Shown one piece after another: positions 8,059 through 16,313 of a DNA stretch of 64,000 bases. Within the stretch, counting starts at the first letter, position 1; each line of letters opens with the position of its first letter. The position numbers and the translations under genes are program-made. Where the stretch lies: contig NZ_JAPENY010000002.1 of assembly GCF_026341825.1 (NCBI RefSeq), forward strand, positions 372,001-436,000. The letters run 5' to 3'. Origin of the DNA: Streptomyces sp. NBC_00620 (GTDB taxonomy: Bacteria; Actinomycetota; Actinomycetes; Streptomycetales; Streptomycetaceae). The notes beneath the pieces are model-generated. The model saw only the letters and a list, made by a program, of their open reading frames with translations, ran no database searches and was not told where the DNA came from.

Positions 8059-8921
8059 TGGTGCTGCTCCTTCTGCCAGGCCTGGACGGCGCTCTGGTAG
8101 GCGTGTTCGTCGCCGCCGAGGAACCGCTCGGCGAACTCCGCGTACGGCGTGGTCGCGTACAGCTTCTGGAAGGCCTCGTCGCGTCCGTGCTCCGGCGCGC
8201 AGGATGTGAAGTGCGCGCCGTTCGGAGCCTCGACGACACCCGTCACGCTCGACCGCTTGAGCAGCAGGGTCTGCGGCGCGGCCTCCTTGGTCAGCTCCGC
8301 CGTGTCGACGATCCGCTCGCAGGAGACGTACGCCGCGTCCGCCGCCTCGCAGAACAGGTCGTCGAAGTACGGGTCCGGGCCCAGGTACTGGCCGTTGCCG
8401 AGCCGGTCCGCGCGGTTCATGTGGACCAGGGCCGCGTCCAGCCGCAGGGCGGGCATGGCGACGAACTCCTCCCTGACGCCGGAGAGTTCATCGGCGTACG
8501 GCGAAGTGACCGTCCGCAGCCCGGGGTTGACCCGCATCACGTCCGAGCCGAGCCCGGCGCGCACCGGCAGGAAGGGCAGCCGGTTCGCGGCGGCGTGCAG
8601 CCCCCACATGAACATCGCCTCGTCGACCTCCATCAGCTCGAAGGCCCCGCTCTCGCGCGCCGCGCGGTAGTGCGGTTCGAGCGGGATCGAGTCGAGGGTG
8701 ACGAAGGCGGTCACCAGCTTCCGAATCCGCCCGGCGGCGGCGAGCAGGCCCACGTCCGGGCCGCCGTACGAGACGACGGTGAGATCGGTGATCCCGGACC
8801 GGAGCAGTGCTCTCACCAGGGCCATCGGCTTGCGGCGCGAACCCCAGCCGCCGATGCCGAGGGTCATCCCGCTCTCCAGGCGGCCCACGGCCTCCTGGGC
8901 CGACATGGTCTTGTCGCTCAC
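8055..8921 (-). CDS. ipdA: CoA-transferase-fold ring-cleaving hydrolase, alpha subunit (IpdA-like)
   Basis: A 288-residue class I CoA-transferase alpha-type subunit. It has the glycine-rich SGMTLGIGGWGSRRKPMAL near residue 20 and NRADRLGNGQYLG near residue 190. ELMEVDEAMFMWGLHAA near residue 100 holds candidate active-site acids; a Glu in this region is the proposed catalytic residue of mycobacterial IpdA. The GTG start at 8921 overlaps the echA20 stop (GTGA). With ipdB it should form the heteromeric COCHEA-CoA hydrolase of HIP catabolism. The family fold alone would also fit a 3-oxoacid CoA-transferase, but operon content argues for IpdAB. Confidence 0.88.
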   Translation of the reverse strand: MSDKTMSAQEAVGRLESGMTLGIGGWGSRRKPMALVRALLRSGITDLTVVSYGGPDVGLLAAAGRIRKLVTAFVTLDSIPLEPHYRAARESGAFELMEVDEAMFMWGLHAAANRLPFLPVRAGLGSDVMRVNPGLRTVTSPYADELSGVREEFVAMPALRLDAALVHMNRADRLGNGQYLGPDPYFDDLFCEAADAAYVSCERIVDTAELTKEAAPQTLLLKRSSVTGVVEAPNGAHFTSCAPEHGRDEAFQKLYATTPYAEFAERFLGGDEHAYQSAVQAWQKEQHQ

Positions 8922-9688
8922 TGAGTGGCCTCCTTGCCGAAGCTGTCGCGAACGCGGTCGGCCACCCCGCTGAGAGTGGCCTCGTAGGTGAAGCCCTGCT
9001 CGAAGCGGTAGCTGCGGCGTACGTCGACGGGGTCGATGCCGTTGATGGCGGCCTTGGCGAGCCGGACGAGACGGCCGTCCTTCGCGGCGATCTCGCGGGC
9101 CAGCTCCAGGGCGGCCGCGCGCAGTTCGCCGCGCGGCACGACCTGCCACACCGAGCCGTGCGCGTGCAGCTCGGCCGCGGTCGCGGTGCGCGAGGTGTAG
9201 TAGAGGACGCGCATCAGGTGCCGCGGGACCAGACGGGCCAGATGGGTGGCCGCGCCCAGTGCCCCGCGGTCCAGCTCGGGCAGCCCGAAGGTGGCGTCGT
9301 CGCTCGCCACGATCGCGTCCGCGTTGCCGACGAGGCCTATCCCGCCGCCCAGACAGAAGCCCTGCACCGCCGCGACCACCGGCACCTCGCACTCGTACAC
9401 CGCCGCGAACGCCTCGAAGCAGCCGCGGTTCGCGCCTATGAGCACGTCATGACCTTGTGTACCGCCGGTGGTGTCCCGCTGTATCTCCTTGATGTCCACG
9501 CCCGCGTTGAAACCGCGGCCCTCGGCGGTCAGTACGACACAGCGGATCCCCGGGTCGCGGCCCGCCGCGCGGACGGCGTCGGCCAGGTCGAACCAGCCCC
9601 GCACCGGCAGTGCGTTCACCGGCGGGAAGTCGACCGTGACGACGGAGATCCCCTTTTCCGGGGTCGAGGTGGAGACACCCATGGGCAC
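8918..9688 (-). CDS. echA20: Enoyl-CoA hydratase/isomerase family ring hydrolase, EchA20-like
   Basis: Crotonase-fold protein of 256 residues. The oxyanion-hole motifs are GFNAGVDIKEIQ (about residue 60) and FCLGGGIGLVGNADAI (about residue 112). The mycobacterial EchA20, encoded next to ipdAB, hydrolyses the D-ring carbon-carbon bond of HIEC-CoA rather than hydrating a double bond, and the same role is inferred here. The start is placed at GTG 9688, eight bases after GAAGG; ATG 9682 is an alternative two codons in. It is the first gene of the echA20-ipdA-ipdB-ipdC operon, 23 bases downstream of operator site 2. Confidence 0.87.
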   Translation of the reverse strand: MPMGVSTSTPEKGISVVTVDFPPVNALPVRGWFDLADAVRAAGRDPGIRCVVLTAEGRGFNAGVDIKEIQRDTTGGTQGHDVLIGANRGCFEAFAAVYECEVPVVAAVQGFCLGGGIGLVGNADAIVASDDATFGLPELDRGALGAATHLARLVPRHLMRVLYYTSRTATAAELHAHGSVWQVVPRGELRAAALELAREIAAKDGRLVRLAKAAINGIDPVDVRRSYRFEQGFTYEATLSGVADRVRDSFGKEATQ

Positions 9689-9710
9689 ATCAGCTACCTT
9701 CAGCTATCTT

Positions 9711-9730
9711 TCCACCAAACGTTTGTTAGG
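9711..9730. promoter_or_regulatory. KstR2-like operator, site 2
   Basis: A 20-bp element whose core ACCAAACGTTTGTT (9714-9727) is a near-perfect palindrome (CAAACGTTTG) within the same frame as the KstR2 consensus. Read on the minus strand it is identical to site 1 (3521-3540) over positions 1-8 and 11-17. It lies 23 bases upstream of echA20 and 46 bases upstream of the divergent SDR gene, so it can serve both units. Confidence 0.82.
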
Positions 9731-9775
9731 TGCGATTTCGAAGCTAGCAGCGAATGCATCCCAGCGGGAGGCCCT

Positions 9776-10525
9776 GTGGACAACGTGGATCTCGGCGGCA
9801 GGACCGTCGTCGTCACGGGCGGCACCCGCGGGGTCGGGGCCGGGATCGCGCGGGCCTTCGCACGGGCGGGCGCCGACGTCGTGGTCTGCGCGCGCAGGCC
9901 GCCCGAAGTGCCGGTCGAGGGTGTCGGGTTCGCGTCCGTGGATCTGCGTGACCCGCCCGCCGTCCGCGACTTCTTCGACGCCCTGCCCCGGCTCGACGTC
10001 CTGGTCAACAACGCGGGCGGTTCCCCCTACCTGCCGCTCGCGGAGTCGGACGCCGAACGCCATGCGCGGGTGATCGAGCTCAACCTCATCGCGCCGCTGA
10101 CCGCCTCCCTCGCCGCGCACCGCCATCTCCGGCGGGCCAAGGGGGCGGTCGTGATGATCGGCAGCGTGAGCGGGACGCGGCCCTCGCCCGGCACGGCGGC
10201 GTACGGGGCGGCCAAGGCGGGACTGGAGAACCTGGCCCGTTCGATGGCCGTCGAGTGGGCCCCCGACGTCCGGGTCAACACCCTCGTCGTCGGCATGGTC
10301 CGCACCGAACGGTCGCATCTGCACTACGGGGACGAGGATGCGGTCGCCGCCGTCGCGCGGACCGTGCCACTGGGCCGCCTCGCCGAGCCGTACGACGTCG
10401 GAGAGGCCGCCGTCTTCCTCGCCTCCGACGCCGCCGCCTACATCAGCGGGGCCTCGCTGCTCGTCCACGGGGGCGGGGAGCGGCCCGCCTTCCTCGATGC
10501 CGCGACCGCCAACAAGGAGAGCTGA
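9776..10525 (+). CDS. Short-chain dehydrogenase (Rv3549c-like)
   Basis: A 249-residue classical SDR: TGGTRGVGAGIARAF nucleotide-binding turn near residue 15, NNAG near residue 81, catalytic Ser in IGSVSG and Tyr/Lys in YGAAKAG near residue 142. The start is GTG 9776, five to eight bases after GCGGGAGG. In M. tuberculosis two SDR genes (Rv3548c, Rv3549c) sit beside echA20 in the KstR2 regulon. This gene and its downstream neighbour occupy the matching place. The exact step is not established from sequence; oxidation of a hydroxyacyl-CoA intermediate is the likely role. It is controlled by operator site 2 together with the divergent echA20 operon (inference). Confidence 0.85.
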   Translation: MDNVDLGGRTVVVTGGTRGVGAGIARAFARAGADVVVCARRPPEVPVEGVGFASVDLRDPPAVRDFFDALPRLDVLVNNAGGSPYLPLAESDAERHARVIELNLIAPLTASLAAHRHLRRAKGAVVMIGSVSGTRPSPGTAAYGAAKAGLENLARSMAVEWAPDVRVNTLVVGMVRTERSHLHYGDEDAVAAVARTVPLGRLAEPYDVGEAAVFLASDAAAYISGASLLVHGGGERPAFLDAATANKES

Positions 10526-10536
10526 GGAGAGCTGGG

Positions 10537-11457
10537 ATGAGTGCACCGTTGCTGTGTGAGGGCCGGGTCGTCGTCGTCACGGGTGCGGGCCGCGGGCTCG
10601 GCCGGGCGCACGCGCTCGCGTACGCCGCCGAGGGCGCGCGGGTCGTTGTCAACGACCTCGGGGTCGGTCTCGACGGCGCACCCGGTTCCGGGTCTCCCGC
10701 CGTGCAGGTCGTCGACGAGATCCGCTCGGCGGGCGGGGTGGCGGTGGCCCACGGGGGCGACGTCGCGACGACCGAGGGTGCCGCGTCCCTCGTGCGCGCC
10801 GCGCTGGAGACGTACGGGCGCCTCGACACCCTCGTCAACAACGCGGGGTTCCTGCGCGACCGGATGCTGGTCAATCTCGACGAGGACGACTGGGACGCCG
10901 TGATGCGGGTCCATCTCAAGGGGCACTTCCTGCCGTTGAAGCATGCGGCGTCGTACTGGCGGGCGGAGGCCAAGGCCGGGCATCCGCCTGTCGCCCGGGT
11001 GGTCAACACCAGTAGCGGGGCGGGGTTGTTGGGGTCTGTCGGGCAGGGGAACTACAGCGCTGCGAAGGCCGGGATCGTGGGGCTGACGCTGGTCGCCGCC
11101 GCCGAGTTGGGGCGGTACGGGGTTCAGGTCAACGCGATCGCGCCTGCCGCGCGGACGCGGATGACGGAGGGGGCGTTCGCGTCGATGATGGCCGCGCCTG
11201 AGGGTGGCGGGGGCTTCGACGCGATGGCGCCGGAGAACGTGTCTCCGTTGGTGGTGTGGCTTGGGTCCGCGGCGAGTGCCGGGGTCACCGGGCGGGTCTT
11301 CGAGGCCGAGGGTGGGCGGATCACTGTGATGGAGGGGTGGCGGGCGGGGCCCGGTGTGGACAAGGGGGCGCGGTGGACTCCGGTGGAGGTGGGGGATGCG
11401 GTGGTGAAGTTGTTGGCGGGGGCGGAGGTGCCGGGGGCGGTGTACGGGGCGGGGTGA
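10537..11457 (+). CDS. Short-chain dehydrogenase (Rv3548c-like)
   Basis: A 306-residue SDR of the longer type related to the hydroxyacyl-CoA dehydrogenase part of multifunctional enzymes: TGAGRGLGRAHALAYA at residue 15, VVVNDLGVGLDG after the second strand, NNAG at about 103, NTSSGAGLLGSVGQGNYSAAKAG with catalytic Ser and YSAAK near residue 165. The ATG at 10537 lies 12 bases after the previous stop with GAGGAGAG before it. It is likely co-transcribed with the upstream SDR. By position and length it corresponds to Rv3548c of the mycobacterial HIP cluster, and it marks the right edge of the catabolic region. Specific substrate unknown. Confidence 0.85.
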   Translation: MSAPLLCEGRVVVVTGAGRGLGRAHALAYAAEGARVVVNDLGVGLDGAPGSGSPAVQVVDEIRSAGGVAVAHGGDVATTEGAASLVRAALETYGRLDTLVNNAGFLRDRMLVNLDEDDWDAVMRVHLKGHFLPLKHAASYWRAEAKAGHPPVARVVNTSSGAGLLGSVGQGNYSAAKAGIVGLTLVAAAELGRYGVQVNAIAPAARTRMTEGAFASMMAAPEGGGGFDAMAPENVSPLVVWLGSAASAGVTGRVFEAEGGRITVMEGWRAGPGVDKGARWTPVEVGDAVVKLLAGAEVPGAVYGAG

Positions 11458-11460
11458 GGG

Positions 11461-11692
11461 TTGGGTTTTTTCGCCCCCTCCGCCCCTACCCGTCCCGTAC
11501 CTGGGGGCTGCCGCCCCCAGACCCCCGCTTCGGCCTGGACGGCCTCGTCCTCAAACGCCGGACGGGCTGAAAGATCTCAGCGCCGGCCGGGGAAATCTTC
11601 AGCCCCTCCGGCGTTTGAGGAGCGGGGGTTTGGGGGCGGAGCCCCCAAGTGAACGGGAATGGGTAGGGGCGGAGGGGGCGAAAAACCCCTCA
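11461..11692. repeat. Inverted pair of interspersed GC-rich repeats
   Basis: This 232-base gap between convergent genes holds two copies of a repeat in opposite orientation. The left copy runs T-tract, CGCCCCCTCCGCCCCTACCC, GGGGGCTGCCGCCCCC, then CTCAAACGCCGGACGGGC (about 11466-11579). The right copy reads the complement back from CAGCCC (11597) to GGCGAAAAA (11686). Together they form a very large imperfect palindrome able to terminate transcription from both sides. Related copies occur at about 24948-25260 and 61833-61965. Confidence 0.85.
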
Positions 11693-12415
11693 CCCACCGA
11701 GCATGGTCGCTATCTCCGCATGCCCCGTCTGCTGGTCGTTGCCCGCCGTCGGGTTGCCTTCCGCGTCGAGGAGTTGGACCTCGATGATGACGCCGCCGTC
11801 CGCCGGGTGGCGGTGGGTGACGGAGCGGCGGCCGGGGCCGTAGGCCTGCTCGAGGCCCGCGCGGGGTTCGGCCTCGACGTCGAGGGCCAGCCAGCGGCGC
11901 GCCTCCGCGAGGGCCTCGGAGCGGGACCGCGCGCCGTGCGCGAGGAGGGCGCGCACGCAGCCGGGCGACCCCCGCCGCGCGGCCGCGACCAGCGGGAGCT
12001 CGCCGCTCGGCCCGGGCCGGTCCGGATCCGCGCCGCCCGCGAGAAGGGCCTCCGCCACGGCGACATGGCCGCACCGCAACGCCCACGCCAGCGCCGTGAA
12101 CCCGAACTCCTCCACGGTGTCGGGACCGGCTCCGGCCGCGAGCAGGGCCCGTACGACCTCGGTGTGCCCACCGCACGCCGCCCCGCACAGCGGAGCGTCG
12201 GAGCCCGCGCTGAGCCGGTCGGGCGCGGCGCCGGCCGCAAGCAGCAGTCGTACGATGTCGGGCTGGTCGCTCACCGCCGCCAGGTACAGCACCGTCTGGC
12301 CGTCCTCGTCCACGGACTCCGGATCCGCGCCGGAGCGCAGCAGCCGTACGACCGCGTCCTCGTCACCCTCGTACACAGCGGTGAAGAGAAGCGCCGTGGG
12401 GTCGTTCGTGCTCAT
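11690..12415 (-). CDS. Ankyrin repeat protein
   Basis: A 241-residue cytoplasmic protein with about four to five ankyrin repeats in the first 160 residues. Repeat signatures are LLFTAVYEGDEDAVVRLL, GQTVLYLAAVSDQPDIVR, APLCGAACGGHTEVVRAL and GFTALAWALRCGHVAVAEAL. Such repeats mediate protein binding and no enzymatic domain is visible. The C-terminal 70 residues (from ARRWLALDVE) lack the repeat pattern. The start chosen is ATG 12415, seven bases after GAGGG; an in-frame ATG at 12451 is possible. The stop lies at the edge of the inverted repeat pair. No neighbour suggests a partner. Confidence 0.85.
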   Translation of the reverse strand: MSTNDPTALLFTAVYEGDEDAVVRLLRSGADPESVDEDGQTVLYLAAVSDQPDIVRLLLAAGAAPDRLSAGSDAPLCGAACGGHTEVVRALLAAGAGPDTVEEFGFTALAWALRCGHVAVAEALLAGGADPDRPGPSGELPLVAAARRGSPGCVRALLAHGARSRSEALAEARRWLALDVEAEPRAGLEQAYGPGRRSVTHRHPADGGVIIEVQLLDAEGNPTAGNDQQTGHAEIATMLGG

Positions 12416-12493
12416 CCTTCGACCCTCGCTCCCGAAGGCCGGGTGAGGCAAAGGCTTTTGGGGTGTTCTGCCTCACCTCTTACGTCTCGTCAC

Positions 12494-13390
12494 CTACGTG
12501 TCGCACTCCAGCACCGTCCGGCACAGCGCGCACCGTGCCCGTACCCGGCCGCGTACCGGCACCCTGATCCGCTGGTGGCAGGTGGGGCAGGGGAACGACA
12601 CGCGCAGCGGGCCGCGGCCGTCGGGGGTGAAGGTGTAGGGGACGCCGGGCCCTGGGCCGGGGGTGTGGTGGTCCTGGGCGTAGCGGCGGTCCTTGGCGTA
12701 GCGGTGGCGGCCCGCCCAGCCGGCGGCGGTCAGCGGGGGCTGCCGCTCGTCGTGGTGGGCCTGGGCCATGCCCTTGGTGTACGCGGTGTACGCCTGCGGG
12801 CTGGTGAACCAGATCGAGGGGTCCTCGCCGAAGACCAGCGCCCGCTTGGCGAGGACGTAGCCGAACTCCTCCGGCGTCAGATAGCCGAGCTTCTGCGAGG
12901 AGTCCGCGTCCTCGCGGAAGGCGTCGAGGAGGAGCCAGCCCGCGCCGAGGTAGGTCGCCGCGGTGTCCGTGAGGATCTCGGTGTCGCGGGTGCCGGGGAA
13001 GTCGAGGCCGAGGCGGTGCAGGTAGACGTGCATGACCTCGTGGGCGAGGGCCGCGCCGATGTCCCGGCGGTGGGTGCGGAACCGGTCGTTGAGTTCGATG
13101 AAGTACTCGGGGCCCGCGGCGAGTTCGACGTTCGCCGCGTGCGTCATCTCGCGGAAGCCGACGATCATCCGGGCGTCCGGGAGGTGGTAGTGGCGCACCA
13201 TCTCCTGGGCCACGCGCTGCGCGCCCAGATGCAGGTCGTCGGTGTCGCTGAAGGCCACGTCGGCGGGGGCCACGCTGGTCGCGAAGGTGTGGACGGTGTC
13301 GTACGAGAGCCGTTTGTAGAGCGCGGTGATCGAGGCCCGCACCGTGTCGAGGTGCGGGTAGCCGTGCTCGACGGGTCCGCCGTTCGCCAC
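12494..13390 (-). CDS. Zinc metalloprotease-like protein with C-terminal zinc ribbon
   Basis: A 298-residue protein without a signal peptide. HEVMHVYLHRLGL, near residue 118 from the chosen start, is an HExxH zinc-protease motif. GTRDTEILTDTAATYLGAG follows about 20 residues later and could supply a third ligand. The C-terminus has paired cysteines (CPTCHQ and CALC, then a final Cys) that look like a zinc ribbon. The GTG start at 13390 has AGGGGG seven bases upstream; no family name is certain. Likely a cytoplasmic minimal gluzincin-type protein. It stands alone, convergent with no gene, 78 bases from the ankyrin gene on the same strand. Confidence 0.72.
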   Translation of the reverse strand: MANGGPVEHGYPHLDTVRASITALYKRLSYDTVHTFATSVAPADVAFSDTDDLHLGAQRVAQEMVRHYHLPDARMIVGFREMTHAANVELAAGPEYFIELNDRFRTHRRDIGAALAHEVMHVYLHRLGLDFPGTRDTEILTDTAATYLGAGWLLLDAFREDADSSQKLGYLTPEEFGYVLAKRALVFGEDPSIWFTSPQAYTAYTKGMAQAHHDERQPPLTAAGWAGRHRYAKDRRYAQDHHTPGPGPGVPYTFTPDGRGPLRVSFPCPTCHQRIRVPVRGRVRARCALCRTVLECDT

Positions 13391-13500
13391 GTCCGCACCC
13401 CCTGAAGACGCCGGAACTGACTTCCACTGTAGGCCGGGGGTCCGCCGGGCGGCGGGTGGTGGACGCGGGTGGCGGACTTGGTGTGGCTGGAATGAGGTCC

Positions 13501-13557
13501 TTGCCGGGGGTGCGGAGGGCTCTTCATAATCCGCAACAGCTTGGCAGGCACATGCCA
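13501..13557 (+). promoter_or_regulatory. Candidate promoter and operator of the trypsin gene
   Basis: TTGCCG (13501-13506) and CATAAT (13525-13530) are spaced by 18 bases and resemble a housekeeping sigma promoter. Just downstream, TGGCAGGCACATGCCA (13542-13557) is an inverted repeat whose half-sites partly fit the AdpA consensus TGGCSNGWWY. AdpA control of the S. griseus trypsin gene is established; binding here is only inferred. Confidence 0.5.
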
Positions 13558-13656
13558 CGCGTTCGGGTCGGTCGGCTCCATCGGTGCCGCGGCCCAGTGC
13601 TGTGCGTGACGTGCGGCTCCCCGCCGCGCGTTCAACCCCCCACGAAGGGAAGCACG

Positions 13657-14448
13657 TTGAAGTTTCTGAAGAGATTCACCGGCGTCAAGAGAGCGCTCGC
13701 CATCGGCGCCGTCCTTCTCGCGGCCGTCTCGCTCCAGCCCCTCTCCAGCGCGCAGGCCGCGCCCGCGCCCGTCGTCGGCGGAACCCGCGCCGCGCAGGGT
13801 GAGTTCCCGTTCATGGTCCGGCTCTCCATGGGCTGCGGCGGCGCGCTCTACACGCAGCAGATCGTGCTCACCGCCGCGCACTGTGTGAGCGGCACCGGCG
13901 CCAACACCAGCATCACCGCCACCGCCGGTGTTGTCGACCTCCAGTCCACCACCGGCCGGGTCCAGGTCAAGTCCACCTACGTCTACCGGGCCCCCGGCTA
14001 CAACGGCAACGGCAAGGACTGGGCGCTCATCAAGCTCGCCTCGCCCATCACCACCCAGTCGACGCTGAAGATCGCCACCACCACGCAGTACAACACCGGC
14101 ACCTTCACCATCGCCGGCTGGGGCTCGGCCTCCGAGGGCGGCGCCCAGCAGCGCTACATGCTGAAGGCCACCGTGCCGTTCGTCAGTGACGCCACGTGTC
14201 GTTCCTACAGCGGCTACAGCGGCCTCGTCGCGAGCGACGAGATCTGCGCCGGCTACGCGGCGGGCGGCGTCGACACCTGCCAGGGCGACTCCGGCGGCCC
14301 GATGTTCCGCCGGGACAGCGCCAACGCCTGGATCCAGGTCGGCATCGTCAGCTGGGGCATCGGCTGCGCCCGCGCCAACGCCCCCGGCGTCTACTCCGAG
14401 GTCTCGACGTTCGCATCGGCCATAGCCGCCGCGGCGGCAACGCTCTGA
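13657..14448 (+). CDS. Secreted trypsin-like serine protease
   Basis: Exported S1-family protease of 263 residues. The start is TTG 13657 after GAAGGGA. The signal peptide has KRFTGVKRALAIG followed by a hydrophobic stretch ending SAQAAPAP (about residue 33), and mature trypsin begins at VVGGTRAAQGEFPF. The catalytic triad is visible: His in LTAAHCV, Asp in KDWALIKL and Ser in CQGDSGGPMF. An Asp six residues before that Ser (VDTCQGDS) fits trypsin-type specificity for Arg/Lys. Cysteines pair as in bacterial trypsins. It resembles S. griseus trypsin (SprT), an enzyme secreted at differentiation. A hairpin terminator follows the stop. Confidence 0.92.
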   Translation: MKFLKRFTGVKRALAIGAVLLAAVSLQPLSSAQAAPAPVVGGTRAAQGEFPFMVRLSMGCGGALYTQQIVLTAAHCVSGTGANTSITATAGVVDLQSTTGRVQVKSTYVYRAPGYNGNGKDWALIKLASPITTQSTLKIATTTQYNTGTFTIAGWGSASEGGAQQRYMLKATVPFVSDATCRSYSGYSGLVASDEICAGYAAGGVDTCQGDSGGPMFRRDSANAWIQVGIVSWGIGCARANAPGVYSEVSTFASAIAAAAATL

Positions 14449-14472
14449 CCCTCTGACGCCACACGCGCTCGT

Positions 14473-14506
14473 GGGCGCCCGCGACCTGCCCCGGTCGCGG
14501 GCGCCC
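14473..14506. terminator. Bidirectional hairpin terminator
   Basis: Perfect 14-bp stem (GGGCGCCCGCGACC paired with GGTCGCGGGCGCCC) and a six-base loop between the convergent trypsin and beta-galactosidase genes. No T-tract, which is usual for high-GC actinobacteria. Confidence 0.8.
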
Positions 14507-14517
14507 TGCTCCCACGG

Positions 14518-16278
14518 TCAGCCCCGGGCCGGGCCGCGCAACACCGGCGAAGACGAAGGCTCAGGAAGCCGCGGAGCCTCCTGAAGTTCCAGCACCCACA
14601 CCTCGTTGACACCCTCGCGCAGGACAGGACCGGGGACGTACAGCGAGCGCTGCGGGCCCACGGACCAGTAGCGGCCCAGATTGAACCCGTTGATCCACAC
14701 GAACCCCCTGGTCCAGCCCGGGAGTTCGAGAAAGGCGTCCCCCGCGCCGCGCACCGTGAAGGTGCCCCGGTACAGGCCGCGGGAGCCGTCCGCGGGGAGT
14801 TCGCCGAAGGGGACCGGGCCGACGTCGTCCACCGCGTCCAGCCGCAGACCCTGCGCCCGCACCCCGTGCAGATACTGCCGCTCGTGCAGGATGCCTCCGG
14901 TGATGCCCTTCGGCTCGCCGCTGCGCGGACCGTAGTTGACCCTCCCCAGGGACTCCACCCACAGCTCCACGCGCGCGTGCCCCGCGACGGGCTCCTTGAG
15001 CCGTGCGTCGTCCTCGGTCAGCACCCCGGCCGCCGCCCCGTCGACGTACACCACCGCCAGGTCCCGCAGCCCGCGCAGGGTGAGCGGGTACGGCTGCCGG
15101 GGGCCGGGCACGGTCACCTCGTACTTGACGAGCCCCTGGTCGACGTCCAGTTCCTCGAAGGTCGGCGGCACGGGGTACTCGTCCCCGGGGCCGCCAAGGG
15201 TCCGCAGTACGTCGTCCAGGGAGGCCCATGCGTCGAGGTCCAGCGCGACGGGCTCGGCGAGCACAGGGGGCGCGGGCGGGACATCGGGCAGCGGACCGTC
15301 CGCGTACTCGGCGAGGATCTCCCTGAAGCGCCAGAACTTCTCGGTGGGCCGCCCGAGTTCGTCGATGGGCGCGTCGTAGTCGTAGGAAGTGACGTCGGGC
15401 TCCAGCGGTCCGTCGTGCAGCGCGCCGCCGCCCCGGTTGGCGCCCGCCCAGCCCGCGAAGTTCGTCCCCCCGTGCGCCATGTAGAGGTTGACCGACGCAC
15501 CGCACTCCAGGATCTCCCGCAGCGCCTGGGCCGCGTCGTCCGGATCCCGTACGACATGACCGGCGCCCCAGTGGTCGAACCAGCCGCACCAGAACTCCAT
15601 GCACATCAGCGGCCCCTGGGGCTGGTGACGGCGCAGCGTCTCGAAGGCCACGCGCGCGTGGGAGCCGAAATTGGCGGTCGCGAGGACTCCCGGAATCGAG
15701 CCGCCGGTGAGCATGTGGTCCTCGGGGCCGTCCGAGGTGAACAGCGGGACGGTCACGCCCCTGTCACGCAGCAGGTCGGCCAGCCGGCGCAGATACACCC
15801 GGTCCGAGCCGTAGCTGCCGTACTCGTTCTCGACCTGCACCATGAGCACCGGGCCGCCCCGGTCGATCTGCCGGGGCACGATCTCGGGCAGCAGCCGGCC
15901 GAACCAGCGCTCCACCTGCCGCAGATACTCCGCGTCCCGGGTCCGCGGCCGGCCCGTCAGCCAGTGCGGCAGCCCGCCGTTGTCCCACTCCGCGCAGATG
16001 TACGGGCCCGGACGCACGATGGCCCACAGACCCGCCTCACGGGCCGCGTCCAGGAAACGCCCCAGCTGCTCCACTTCGCGGAATTCGCCGGGCCGCGGCT
16101 CGTGCAGATTCCACGGAACGTACGTCTCAACACAGTTGAGCCCCATCGCCCGCAGCATCCCGAGCCGGTGCTCCCACAGCTCCTCGCGCACCCGGAAGTA
16201 GTGCAGCGCGCCGGACAGCAGCCGCACCGGCCGCCCGTCCAGCAGAAAATCCGTGTCCCCCACCGTGAACTCGCTCAT
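14518..16278 (-). CDS. Beta-galactosidase, glycoside hydrolase family 35
   Basis: A 586-residue GH35 enzyme without a signal peptide, so intracellular. The TIM-barrel motifs are all visible: GALHYFRVREELWEHRL near residue 25, RPGPYICAEWDNGGLPHW near residue 90, VENEYGSYG (acid/base Glu) near residue 150 and MEFWCGWFDHWG (nucleophile Glu) near residue 225. The C-terminal half contains the beta-rich galactose-binding domains and ends with WINGFNLGRYWSVGPQ. The start is ATG 16278, seven bases after GAGGG. It removes terminal beta-galactose from oligosaccharides. A divergent AraC regulator and a pair of direct repeats lie just upstream, which suggests sugar-dependent induction. Confidence 0.92.
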   Translation of the reverse strand: MSEFTVGDTDFLLDGRPVRLLSGALHYFRVREELWEHRLGMLRAMGLNCVETYVPWNLHEPRPGEFREVEQLGRFLDAAREAGLWAIVRPGPYICAEWDNGGLPHWLTGRPRTRDAEYLRQVERWFGRLLPEIVPRQIDRGGPVLMVQVENEYGSYGSDRVYLRRLADLLRDRGVTVPLFTSDGPEDHMLTGGSIPGVLATANFGSHARVAFETLRRHQPQGPLMCMEFWCGWFDHWGAGHVVRDPDDAAQALREILECGASVNLYMAHGGTNFAGWAGANRGGGALHDGPLEPDVTSYDYDAPIDELGRPTEKFWRFREILAEYADGPLPDVPPAPPVLAEPVALDLDAWASLDDVLRTLGGPGDEYPVPPTFEELDVDQGLVKYEVTVPGPRQPYPLTLRGLRDLAVVYVDGAAAGVLTEDDARLKEPVAGHARVELWVESLGRVNYGPRSGEPKGITGGILHERQYLHGVRAQGLRLDAVDDVGPVPFGELPADGSRGLYRGTFTVRGAGDAFLELPGWTRGFVWINGFNLGRYWSVGPQRSLYVPGPVLREGVNEVWVLELQEAPRLPEPSSSPVLRGPARG

Positions 16279-16313
16279 GGGCCCACCCTCACCGCTGGCG
16301 ACGGCCCGGTCCA

